From: Neisseria lactamica
Lineage (GTDB): Bacteria; Pseudomonadota; Gammaproteobacteria; Burkholderiales; Neisseriaceae
Reading direction: 5' to 3'
Assembly: GCA_001067655.1 (NCBI GenBank)
Contig: JUNU01000328.1
Location: 1 to 7,427 of the forward strand
DNA: 7,427 nucleotides
Below are positions 1-6,210 of this stretch, piece by piece. The first letter of the stretch is position 1, and each line of letters opens with the position of its first letter. The position numbers and the translations under genes are program-made. Under the pieces are notes generated by a model, which saw only the letters and a program-made list of their open reading frames with translations, was not told where the DNA came from and ran no database searches.

Positions 1-2
1 TT

Positions 3-965
3 TATTTCAAAAGCAGTAAAGAACGCCAAGAAAACGGAGAATGGAGCTCCGGCCTGCAATGGGCGTATCTTTTGTGCATGATCGGCGTTTTCGGCATCCT
101 GTCTTTTTACATGAGCTTTACCGCCGTATTGCTGATATTTGTCGTATTCACCGGCATCGTTTGGGCCATTCACAAAACTCGTCTGAAAAAAGACCCGTCG
201 CATCAGGACAAAGCCCACTTTACCGACTACATGAGTGGCTTTTTCCCGATCATCCTCGTCGTCTTCATCCTGCGCACCTTTATCGCCGAGCCATTTCAAA
301 TCCCATCCAGCTCCATGCGTCCCGGCTTGGTTAAAGGCGACTTCATCCTTGTAAACAAATTCTCCTACGGCATCAGAACCCCGATTATCAACAACGTCCT
401 AATTCCGACCGGACAAATCGAGCGCGGCGACGTCGTCGTGTTCAACTACCCCGTCCAGCCTGAAATGAACTACATCAAGCGCATCGTCGGACTGCCGGGC
501 GATACCGTCGAATACCGCGACAAAGTCCTGACCGTCAACGGACAAGTAGCCCCCGACCAACCGAACGGCACCTACTCCTACCCTGACGATACCGAGCCGT
601 CCGCCATCCACAACCCCGAACTTTTTCAGACGACCCTCAACGGCAAAACCTTCAACATCCTGAAAGAGCCCGGACAACCCTCCGTCTTCATTCCCTCGCT
701 GGACAACTACCGCATGAAAATCATGCCTGAAAACGGTTATTCCGTAGAGCAAAGCGGTTTGGAACACTGCCAATACGCCGAAGACGGCAGCGGCTTTACC
801 TGCAAAGTGCCAGAAGGTCGCTACTTCGCCATGGGCGACAATCGCGACAACAGCGCCGACTCCCGCTACTGGGGTTTTGTAGACGACAAACTTATCGTCG
901 GAAAAGCCTTCTTCGTGTGGATGAATTTCGGCGATTACAGCCGCATCGGCAGCAGCATCCAATAA
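3..965 (+). CDS. lepB: Signal peptidase I, 5'-truncated by the window edge
   Basis: Type I signal peptidase of the inner membrane. It cleaves signal peptides from exported proteins on the periplasmic side with a Ser-Lys dyad. The frame is open from base 3, giving 320 visible residues. A TTG at 72 could serve as a start, but the upstream frame reads plausibly (ENGEWSSGLQWAYLL), so the true start lies left of the window. Visible in order: a long hydrophobic N-terminal block (about 60-165), a second membrane segment FFPIILVVFILRTFIA (about 240-287), box B with PSSSM holding the catalytic Ser codon at 312-314, box D with RGDVVVFNYP and NYIKRIVGLPGD holding the catalytic Lys codon at 477-479, and box E GDNRDNSADSRYWG from 834. 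Two Cys about 12 residues apart (LEHC...FTCKV) may form a periplasmic disulfide. In E. coli lepB lies in lepA-lepB-rnc-era; here no rnc follows. The identification is secure. Confidence 0.97.
   Translation, partial: YFKSSKERQENGEWSSGLQWAYLLCMIGVFGILSFYMSFTAVLLIFVVFTGIVWAIHKTRLKKDPSHQDKAHFTDYMSGFFPIILVVFILRTFIAEPFQIPSSSMRPGLVKGDFILVNKFSYGIRTPIINNVLIPTGQIERGDVVVFNYPVQPEMNYIKRIVGLPGDTVEYRDKVLTVNGQVAPDQPNGTYSYPDDTEPSAIHNPELFQTTLNGKTFNILKEPGQPSVFIPSLDNYRMKIMPENGYSVEQSGLEHCQYAEDGSGFTCKVPEGRYFAMGDNRDNSADSRYWGFVDDKLIVGKAFFVWMNFGDYSRIGSSIQ
625..636 (-). other. DNA uptake sequence inside lepB
   Basis: The minus strand reads GGGTCGTCTGAA, 11 of 12 matches to the AGGTCGTCTGAA dialect with a perfect 10-base core. 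It lies in frame in lepB and encodes the QTT of LFQTTLNG, between catalytic boxes D and E. DUS are bound by the pilin ComP during natural transformation in Neisseriaceae. Confidence 0.8.
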
Positions 966-985
966 GTTGCCCGTTTCATTCCGAT

Positions 986-1033
986 AAAACACAAGGCCGT
1001 CTGAAAACTGATTTTCAGACGACCTTGTGTTTT
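986..1033 (+). terminator. DUS-pair hairpin, probable lepB terminator
   Basis: Two opposed DUS form a hairpin with 22-base arms (986-1007 and 1012-1033), loop CTGA and one C-A mismatch (997/1022). The left arm holds AGGCCGTCTGAA (994-1005, plus strand). The right arm holds AGGTCGTCTGAA on the minus strand (1014-1025). It starts 20 bases after the lepB stop, and the right arm ends in TTTT. Inverted DUS pairs are known to act as terminators in Neisseria. The single mismatch comes from the two arms having different DUS dialects. Confidence 0.85.
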
Positions 1034-1215
1034 ATGGTAATTCTTAACGAATAAACCTCCCCTCTCTTCCTTACTTCAACTGTGACATCCTTAAATTTCA
1101 TATAGCAAAGTTTACTCGTGCAAAAAATACATTCAAATTACTCATTTACCATTTTTAACTGAGCTTAATCAAACCCGAATATTTGTATTTGTTTATAATA
1201 TTACGATAGCGTAAA

Positions 1216-1259
1216 CACTGCTTATGTTTGTTTTTATCACCTACGAAATCACTGCTTAT
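1216..1259. repeat. Ten-base direct repeat upstream of the lipoprotein gene
   Basis: CACTGCTTAT occurs exactly at 1216-1225 and again at 1250-1259, 34 bases apart. The second copy overlaps the proposed -10 box and the first lies upstream of the proposed -35. This would suit a regulator binding two sites, but no known regulator motif was recognised and chance cannot be excluded. Confidence 0.5.
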
Positions 1260-1262
1260 TAT
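1234..1262 (+). promoter_or_regulatory. Candidate sigma-70 promoter for the lipoprotein gene
   Basis: TTATCA (1234-1239) and TATTAT (1257-1262) are separated by 17 bases, matching consensus at 4 of 6 and 5 of 6 positions. Transcription would start near 1269, giving a leader of about 95 bases. AT-rich DNA yields such matches by chance, and a second TATAAT at 1194-1199 is an alternative. Confidence 0.4.
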
Positions 1263-1289
1263 TTTTAAAATATTGCGTAGCAAGTCTAG

Positions 1290-1314
1290 ATCAGAATGGT
1301 AAGACCATACTGAT
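1290..1314. promoter_or_regulatory. 25-bp imperfect palindrome in the lipoprotein leader
   Basis: ATCAGAATGGT (1290-1300) and ACCATACTGAT (1304-1314) pair over 11 positions with one A-A mismatch around the spacer AAG. It ends 49 bases before the lipoprotein ATG and lies downstream of the candidate promoter. It has no T-tract, so it is not an obvious terminator. It could be an operator for a dimeric repressor or an RNA hairpin in the 5' untranslated region. Confidence 0.55.
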
Positions 1315-1363
1315 TTAAACTTAAACTACTATGAATTTATTTTTCAACCAGTAAGGATTATTT

Positions 1364-3313
1364 ATGCACACTCAAAATAAATCACCTATTACTCATTTTG
1401 TTCTAAGCGGTATTTGCGTTGCAATTTTAGCAGCCTGCGGCAGTTCAAATGGAGGTGGAGATTCACCCAAAAATCTATCTGTAGCCCCAAAAAACAACGT
1501 CAATAAAGATGACGCAAAAAAAGACAATACCAACAAAAACAACTCTAGTAAGGATAATGCGGACAAAGGTACTACCAATAAAGACAATTCCAACAAGGTT
1601 AACACTAACAAAGGAAATGCCGACAAAAATAATGCCAATAAAGATAATAAAACTAACACTAACAAAGAAACATTATTATTAAATAAAGGCATTCAGGATA
1701 AACTGACCACACTAAAACTAAGTGATGTAATAAAAACTGAACAATTCAATCAAACTGAAGTGAATACCGGTTTCATTGCAAATAACTTAAGTGCGACCCC
1801 ATTATTAGAGACAGCTAAAGGTCCACATGATCACCCTACCTCTCACCTTTTGACATCCGCTTATAGAAAAGATAAAACCAAACTTTTGCGCCCTCAAACA
1901 GTTATATTAGGGGGTGTAGCAACGCGTTACTTTACTAACTATACAGATGGTTATGTTGCGAAGAGAGCCGGTTATGATGAGATTGATACGCCATTAAGTG
2001 CAAAAAATCTGATTGGTGTAGATAAACGCAATAAAAATGGCATCTTGGTTAAAAATGGCAGGAGCGTTAACATCTTAGATCAAACTGCCAGCAAACTCGA
2101 ATTAGATAGTGTAGGCGGTAGCCGTTATACAAAATGGTTTAATAATTTTGCTACTAATGCCGATAATGAAACTGAATTGGATAAAGGCCGCCGTGTATTA
2201 ACAGATGTGAAATACAAATTAGATGCAAATAATAATCCTGTATGGACTGTAACTACCGAACCCAGCAGCGGTTATCAATATGCACATTCTTTAAATCGTT
2301 ATTTTAACAATAATCCAGACGATGAATTATATGTTAACCAAAACGGTGAATATGCATATCGTTTTACATTAAAAAAATCAACTACATTTGAAGTCAGTGC
2401 AGAATCAGCAAAAACCCATCCGGAACGTGCAGAGGCACTCAAAGCATTAGGGTGGTCTGCTGGCAAGCAATATCACTTCGCACCAGGTAGCTACTTTATG
2501 GTTACACAAAAAGATGGCAGCCTAAAAATTGTAGCCGATAACGGACAAATGACGCAGGTATCCTTATATTCAGTCCATGTCGGTATTGATGACAATAAAG
2601 CATTGGGTGCATTCCAAAATAAACGTGTAATTGCCGAAATGTTCAGTGCATTAAACTATGGCAAGACAAATGAAATTCGTGCGATTTATACCTATGACGT
2701 TGGACAAGCCAATGGCTTCAATCAACAATATCTCTCATTAAATGCATGGCGCTATAAAAATGGCGATGGCACTTATGGACTCAATAATCCTTTTAACATC
2801 GGCATTTTCGACCGAGTTGCTACTGAAAATGGTATAGTTGCCAATGTCTATGACATGAAGACTAAAAAAGGTTTATCTGCCAAATATACAGGCGTTGCCT
2901 ATTCTAGCCGAGATGGTAAACAAGACGGTGTGATGAATATGACTGCACAGTTCCATGAACCAGATATGGCTTACAACAATACTGTTTCAAGCAATAACGT
3001 TACCTTCAATGGCGCGATTACCAACCGTCGCCTAGATGACAAACGTAATGTATATTTTGCCAGCGGTAATGTAAAAACAGAGAGTGGAATGCCTTCTGCA
3101 AGCGCAGGTCAAAAAGTTTCTCTAGTGGGTAGAAACCAAGTTGCTCAAAATGTTACTGTCTGGATGGAAGGAAAAAACCCAGGTGAAAATAAAGTAATTT
3201 ATGGTCAAGGTAACGTACGTTTTGCCGGTCCAAATGCTGAAGAAGTCGGTGGTTTGTTAAAAATTACTACCAGCCATGGCGAAAACAATATCGGTTTCAT
3301 TGGCAAACGCTAA
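1364..3313 (+). CDS. Predicted Slam-dependent surface lipoprotein, TbpB-like C-terminus
   Basis: A predicted surface-exposed lipoprotein of 649 residues and the likely substrate of the Slam encoded next. The start is supported by TAAGGA (1352-1357) six bases upstream. Residues 1-24 are a lipoprotein signal peptide with lipobox LAAC; Cys25 would be lipidated. The following GSSNGGGD lacks an Asp at +2 and is typical of Slam-exported proteins. Residues 45-94 are ten Lys/Asn/Asp-rich pentapeptide repeats forming a flexible tether. A large unrecognised domain follows (about 105-500). The last 145 residues look like an eight-stranded barrel domain; AGPNAEEVGG near the end closely resembles the terminal motif of TbpB-type lipoproteins. 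No TonB-dependent receptor lies nearby, so I do not call it TbpB, LbpB or HpuA, and its ligand is unknown. GC is about 40% in a sampled line, well below lepB, which suggests transfer. The next gene is 139 bp downstream, beyond a terminator-like hairpin. Confidence 0.82.
   Translation: MHTQNKSPITHFVLSGICVAILAACGSSNGGGDSPKNLSVAPKNNVNKDDAKKDNTNKNNSSKDNADKGTTNKDNSNKVNTNKGNADKNNANKDNKTNTNKETLLLNKGIQDKLTTLKLSDVIKTEQFNQTEVNTGFIANNLSATPLLETAKGPHDHPTSHLLTSAYRKDKTKLLRPQTVILGGVATRYFTNYTDGYVAKRAGYDEIDTPLSAKNLIGVDKRNKNGILVKNGRSVNILDQTASKLELDSVGGSRYTKWFNNFATNADNETELDKGRRVLTDVKYKLDANNNPVWTVTTEPSSGYQYAHSLNRYFNNNPDDELYVNQNGEYAYRFTLKKSTTFEVSAESAKTHPERAEALKALGWSAGKQYHFAPGSYFMVTQKDGSLKIVADNGQMTQVSLYSVHVGIDDNKALGAFQNKRVIAEMFSALNYGKTNEIRAIYTYDVGQANGFNQQYLSLNAWRYKNGDGTYGLNNPFNIGIFDRVATENGIVANVYDMKTKKGLSAKYTGVAYSSRDGKQDGVMNMTAQFHEPDMAYNNTVSSNNVTFNGAITNRRLDDKRNVYFASGNVKTESGMPSASAGQKVSLVGRNQVAQNVTVWMEGKNPGENKVIYGQGNVRFAGPNAEEVGGLLKITTSHGENNIGFIGKR
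1496..1645 (+). repeat. Ten 15-bp coding repeats (pentapeptide NxNKD) in the lipoprotein tether
   Basis: Exactly 150 bases, or ten 15-base units, encode residues 45-94. Lys is fixed at the fourth position of every unit (residues 48, 53, 58, 63, 68, 73, 78, 83, 88, 93). Consensus is N-[T/A/S]-[N/D]-K-[D/N/G]. Units read NVNKD, DAKKD, NTNKN, NSSKD, NADKG, TTNKD, NSNKV, NTNKG, NADKN, NANKD. The DNA copies are degenerate, so the array is old or under selection. The design recalls the AAEAP pentapeptides of neisserial H.8 lipoproteins, though the sequence is unrelated. An A7 run lies at 1516-1522. Confidence 0.88.
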
Positions 3314-3329
3314 GACGCTTACCCAAAGA

Positions 3330-3370
3330 AATAAGCAGCAGAAGCTTTGCATCTGCTGCTTATTATTTTC
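3330..3370 (+). terminator. Terminator-like hairpin between lipoprotein and slam genes
   Basis: AATAAGCAGCAGA (3330-3342) and TCTGCTGCTTATT (3352-3364) form a perfect 13-bp stem with a nine-base loop. A moderately T-rich tail (3363-3369) follows. It starts 16 bases after the lipoprotein stop. It should end or attenuate transcription, which fits high lipoprotein and low Slam output, or serve as a 3' stabilising hairpin. Confidence 0.75.
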
Positions 3371-3378
3371 CAAGCAAA

Positions 3379-3414
3379 CCCCTCTGCAAATAAACAAAAG
3401 CGCAATTGGAGGGG
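3379..3414 (+). other. GC-rich inverted repeat upstream of slam
   Basis: CCCCTC (3379-3384) pairs with GAGGGG (3409-3414) across 24 AT-rich bases. The GGAGGGG on the right arm looks like a ribosome-binding sequence but is 38 bases from the slam ATG, too far to serve it. The structure could affect the slam leader. The short arms make this tentative. Confidence 0.35.
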
Positions 3415-3452
3415 CAACTTAAAATATCCTGAATTATCTGAAAAATATACTC

Positions 3453-4916
3453 ATGAAATCTAATCAATTCATTTTTATTGCGGGCATATTATTTCCCATA
3501 ATGGTTACTGCCGAAACCATTACCACCCCTGAAACTGAAGCCGATCGCCAAATGGAAAGAATCCAAGAAATGGCCATTCCTAAACCACCGGAGATAGGCA
3601 CCTCCCTTTTGAATGGTGTCAAGGCTTCTTTGAATGAGCATACTCAGACATTGACATTAGATGATCTAGCCAAACAACCAGAGCTGGCCGAACCTTTGTT
3701 AAATCAAGCATTGCAAGCGCGAAACTATATTGCTGCAGAGCAGCTCTTGCCTATATATCGTAAATGGGATAGGCATGATCCTATTTTATTGGATTATGCG
3801 CAAGGCGCAATTTGGCGTTCGCAAGGAAAGCATAAAAAAGCCATTACACTTTACCGTAATATTCTTGTTCGACATCCTAATCTTGTTGCCGTCCGTCTAG
3901 ACTTGGCTGCTATGCTTTATGAGGATAAGCAAACCCGTAATTCACAACATGAATTTAATGCTGCCAAAAAGCAAGGTTTACCAGAAGATGTCCTTCCTAC
4001 TATTGCCCTTTATGAAAACGCTATGGGGCAAAATAAATGGCAATTTTCAGGCAGTCTGAGTTACACCCAAGACAACAATATCAACAACGTTTCAGCTGAG
4101 CGTGAAATCCATCTTCCTCAGTTTGATAACTTGGCTTTTGAAAAAAATTCTGACTATCTGCCACAAAAAGGGCATGGTTTTACCTACGCCCTATCCGTTG
4201 ATCGCGATATCAATCTCAAAGACAACCATTATTTCGCTCTTTCAGGCGATATCGACGGTGTCAGCTATTGGGATAATCATGATTATGATGATCAAACGGC
4301 AAAGGTCAGTCTTGGTTATAAAAATAAAAGTTTTAAAACAGATAGTTTTGTTATGCCATTTTTAGAAAAGCGTCGCTACGGAAATCATCCTTATTACACG
4401 CGTACAGGTGTAGATTTAGGTATTTCACGTTGGATAAAACCAAATTTACGCCTATCTGCCAACGGAACCTTTGCACAAAAAGATTATGCCTATACCAAAC
4501 GACAAGGGAAAGATTATCAGATTGGATTTGGGGCGACCTACCTGATGAATGATAAAACTTATTTCTTAGGAGGTTTGAATTATGCGCGTGACAAAGTTGA
4601 AAATTTCGCAGGCAGCAGCTCCAAACGGATAGGAGGTTACTTAGGTTGGGGGCAAATTTGGGGTGAAAATTTCAATAGTCGCCTTATCATTAATTACTAC
4701 AATGAACACTTTGATGGAAAACATTATGTCTTTACCGACCGTCATCGTACAGATAATGTCGTGGTTACCAATTTAAGCCTCTGGCACAATAAACTTAGTT
4801 TTCTAGGAATTACGCCGAGATTAAATTGGCGATATACAAACAATAACAGCAATATTAACGAACTTCATAGTTATACTAAAAATCGCGTATTTATAGATTT
4901 TGAGAAAACGTTTTGA
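3453..4916 (+). CDS. slam: Surface lipoprotein assembly modulator (Slam)
   Basis: Slam proteins sit in the outer membrane and move lipoproteins to the cell surface. This one has 487 residues, about the length of meningococcal Slam1 (about 488). Residues 1-20 are a signal peptide ending ...IMVTA. Residues about 25-190 are a periplasmic helical domain with TPR-like repeats, clearest at 106-160 (LDYAQGAIWRSQGKHKKAI and following). Residues about 195-487 form the beta-barrel (DUF560) with alternating strand patterns. The protein ends VFIDFEKTF, with a terminal Phe as expected of an outer-membrane barrel signal. The upstream lipoprotein is the obvious substrate. The ribosome-binding site is weak, with no AGGA-type sequence within 15 bases of the ATG. 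With the preceding hairpin, this suggests low expression. GC is about 43% in a sampled line, similar to its partner and lower than lepB. Confidence 0.93.
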   Translation: MKSNQFIFIAGILFPIMVTAETITTPETEADRQMERIQEMAIPKPPEIGTSLLNGVKASLNEHTQTLTLDDLAKQPELAEPLLNQALQARNYIAAEQLLPIYRKWDRHDPILLDYAQGAIWRSQGKHKKAITLYRNILVRHPNLVAVRLDLAAMLYEDKQTRNSQHEFNAAKKQGLPEDVLPTIALYENAMGQNKWQFSGSLSYTQDNNINNVSAEREIHLPQFDNLAFEKNSDYLPQKGHGFTYALSVDRDINLKDNHYFALSGDIDGVSYWDNHDYDDQTAKVSLGYKNKSFKTDSFVMPFLEKRRYGNHPYYTRTGVDLGISRWIKPNLRLSANGTFAQKDYAYTKRQGKDYQIGFGATYLMNDKTYFLGGLNYARDKVENFAGSSSKRIGGYLGWGQIWGENFNSRLIINYYNEHFDGKHYVFTDRHRTDNVVVTNLSLWHNKLSFLGITPRLNWRYTNNNSNINELHSYTKNRVFIDFEKTF

Positions 4917-4936
4917 AAAAATTTGATATACACGCA

Positions 4937-4967
4937 CTTTAACTAAATCTATCGAACTTAGTTAAAG
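4937..4967. repeat. Perfect ten-base inverted repeat after slam
   Basis: CTTTAACTAA (4937-4946) and TTAGTTAAAG (4958-4967) are exact reverse complements separated by 11 bases. The repeat starts 20 bases after the slam stop and touches the DUS at 4967-4978. The stem is AT-rich and has no T-tract, so it would be a weak terminator. It may be a 3' hairpin or a scar of an insertion. Confidence 0.6.
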
Positions 4968-4978
4968 GGTCGTCTGAA
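4967..4978 (+). other. DNA uptake sequence downstream of slam
   Basis: GGGTCGTCTGAA, 11 of 12 matches to the AGGTCGTCTGAA dialect with an intact 10-base core. It is the first DUS after a gap of about 3.9 kb that spans the lipoprotein and slam genes. Confidence 0.8.
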
Positions 4979-5003
4979 AGCACATCGGTGCATACAGCAA
5001 TTA

Positions 5004-5042
5004 AAAAAGCTGAGTCCTGTCACATACAGAACCCAGCTTTTT
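5004..5042. terminator. Probable bidirectional terminator between slam and the SPFH gene
   Basis: Seventeen-base arms (5004-5020 and 5026-5042) pair with two mismatches around the loop CACAT. The core is AAAAAGCTG against CAGCTTTTT. The plus strand ends in TTTTTATTT, and the minus strand reads into a T-run as well. It can therefore end transcription of both convergent genes, slam on plus and the SPFH gene on minus. Confidence 0.8.
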
Positions 5043-5098
5043 ATTTAATCCACCAAAGCAGGCTTTTATGATTATCCAATATTTTGGAGCCCAGTGTT

Positions 5099-5110
5099 TT
5101 CAGACGACCT
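5099..5110 (-). other. DNA uptake sequence after the SPFH gene
   Basis: A perfect AGGTCGTCTGAA on the minus strand, starting six bases beyond the stop codon of the SPFH gene. It has no nearby inverted partner, so it does not form a terminator hairpin by itself. Confidence 0.88.
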
Positions 5111-5116
5111 CTTTCC

Positions 5117-6127
5117 TCAGCCGATCAACTGTTTCAACACTTCCGCTTTGGCTTTATCGTAATCCTCTTGAGAAATCAAACCACCATCCAACAAGGATTT
5201 GAGTTTCACCAATTTTGCCTGCGGGTCTTCAGAGGTCGTCTGAACGTTTTGGGCAGGTTGTGCCGCGGGCTGCATCATGCCTGCCATCGCGCCAGCCATT
5301 GCCTGACCGACACCTGCGCCTACGCCCAAGCCTGCGCCGATTCCGGCAAGTCCGCCTTCGTTTTGCGCGGCGAGCGGGATGGATTCGGCGGTTTGGTATT
5401 GGGTGTAACGTCCCAAGTCGCCGATGACGCCCATGGAAATTTTCTTATCCAAGGCTTCTTGGATGGCGGCAGGCAGAGTGATGCTTTCGACGGTGAAGTT
5501 TTCCAGCGTCAAGCCGAGTTTGGCAAATTCTGCGCCGAGCAACTCGCCGATTTTCTGCGACAGCAAAACTTGGTTTGCCGCCATGTCCAAAAACGGAATG
5601 CCGGAGCTGCCGAACGCCGCCGCGAGTTGGGTGACCGCGATATTGCGCAACTGGGCTTCCAACTCAACGCCGCTGTATTCTGCCGCTACGCCGCTGACTT
5701 CTTTGAAGAATTTTGCCGGATCGCTGATGCGGTAGGCGTACATGCCGAACGAGCGCAACTGCACCGCGCCAAACTCGGCATCGCGTACTGTAACGGGTTG
5801 CGACGTCCCCCATTTTCGCGCAAGCTGTTGTTTGGTATTGAAAAAGTAAACGTCAGATTTAAACGGGGATTCAAAGAGTTTGTCCCAGTTTTTCAGGTTG
5901 GTCAGCAGCGGCAGCGTTTGCGTGTTGAGCGTGTAACGCCCCGGTCCGAACACGTCGGCGGTTACGCCCTCATCGACAAACATCGCCATCTGCGCCTCAC
6001 GCACGGTCAGGCTCGCGCCGTTTTGGATTTCCTCGTCGGCAATCGGGAAACGCCACATCAGCAGGCTGTCGTCGGGATTCGGCCATTGGATGACGTCGAT
6101 AAACTGTTTCTTGATAAAGTTGAACAT
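5117..6127 (-). CDS. SPFH-domain protein with C-terminal SHOCT domain
   Basis: A 336-residue protein of the SPFH/virion-core-like family, which includes B. subtilis YdjI. Those proteins are linked to membrane stress and to recruiting PspA-type proteins. Residues about 25-235 are the SPFH region (WRFPIADEEIQNGASLTVRE, then VFGPGRYTLNTQTLP, then a helical part ending IQEALDKKISMGVIGDLGRY). Residues about 258-285 are a Gly/Ala/Met-rich linker. Residues about 303-334 are a SHOCT domain (KLVKLKSLLDGGLISQEDYD), often found at the end of such proteins. There is no signal peptide, so it is probably cytoplasmic and may be membrane-associated. The start is supported by AAGGAA (plus-strand 6133-6138) five bases before the ATG. 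No PspA or YdjGH partner lies in the window. The exact role is unknown. Confidence 0.88.
   Translation of the reverse strand: MFNFIKKQFIDVIQWPNPDDSLLMWRFPIADEEIQNGASLTVREAQMAMFVDEGVTADVFGPGRYTLNTQTLPLLTNLKNWDKLFESPFKSDVYFFNTKQQLARKWGTSQPVTVRDAEFGAVQLRSFGMYAYRISDPAKFFKEVSGVAAEYSGVELEAQLRNIAVTQLAAAFGSSGIPFLDMAANQVLLSQKIGELLGAEFAKLGLTLENFTVESITLPAAIQEALDKKISMGVIGDLGRYTQYQTAESIPLAAQNEGGLAGIGAGLGVGAGVGQAMAGAMAGMMQPAAQPAQNVQTTSEDPQAKLVKLKSLLDGGLISQEDYDKAKAEVLKQLIG
5233..5244 (+). other. DNA uptake sequence inside the SPFH gene
   Basis: A perfect AGGTCGTCTGAA on the plus strand. Read on the minus coding strand, it encodes QTT at about residues 296-298, in the loose linker between the SPFH and SHOCT parts. 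It has the same coding phase and the same QTT as the DUS inside lepB. Confidence 0.88.
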
Positions 6128-6186
6128 TGCGGTTCCTTATTTTGAAGAATGGGTAACTTGTCGGTTGTAGACATGACATAAGGGCA

Positions 6187-6202
6187 GAAAACGTATGTTT
6201 TC
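6187..6202. promoter_or_regulatory. Inverted repeat upstream of the SPFH gene
   Basis: GAAAAC-GTAT-GTTTTC is a perfect six-base inverted repeat with a four-base spacer. It starts 60 bases upstream of the SPFH ATG and sits where transcription would begin if the TATAAT at 6211-6216 is used. It may be an operator. The short arms limit confidence. Confidence 0.4.
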
Positions 6203-6210
6203 TTCAACCG

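Larger units (their letters stand above)
966..1363. other. AT-rich intergenic region between lepB and the lipoprotein gene
   Basis: A 398-bp gap. Its first 68 bases hold the lepB DUS hairpin. The rest is strongly AT-rich and has no convincing gene. It contains a TATAAT at 1194-1199 lacking a good -35, immediately followed by a short inverted repeat TTACG-ATAG-CGTAA (1201-1214). It also holds a ten-base direct repeat, a better promoter candidate at 1234-1262, a small inverted repeat TTGC-GTA-GCAA (1273-1283), and a 25-bp imperfect palindrome at 1290-1314. No Fur box close to consensus was seen. Confidence 0.7.

Noticed and set aside
399..992. A 197-codon minus-strand frame over lepB
   Set aside because: It lies opposite the conserved catalytic core of signal peptidase I and runs into the DUS hairpin. 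The Val/Gly/Ala-rich product fits an antisense shadow.
1140..1220. A possible Fur box upstream of the lipoprotein gene
   Set aside because: AT-rich words such as TTTATAATATTACGATA only loosely match the GATAAT-type repeats of a Fur site. The match is too weak to claim.
1516..1522. An A7 run in the lipoprotein gene as a phase-variation switch
   Set aside because: Seven adenines is short for a contingency tract and fits ordinary Lys codons in an AT-rich repeat.
1393..1692. A Leu/Ser-rich 99-residue minus-strand frame
   Set aside because: It is the complement of the Lys/Asn repeat codons in the lipoprotein tether, so the apparent membrane-like protein is an artefact.
1364..3313. Naming the lipoprotein TbpB, LbpB, HpuA or fHbp
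   Set aside because: Only the C-terminal motif is TbpB-like. No receptor gene is adjacent and the middle region was not recognised, so a specific name is not supported.
5084..6145. A 353-codon open frame on the plus strand
   Set aside because: It runs antisense to the SPFH gene, which has clear domains and a ribosome-binding site. The plus-strand protein is low in structure and rich in Arg, Gly and Phe, typical of an antisense shadow in GC-rich DNA.
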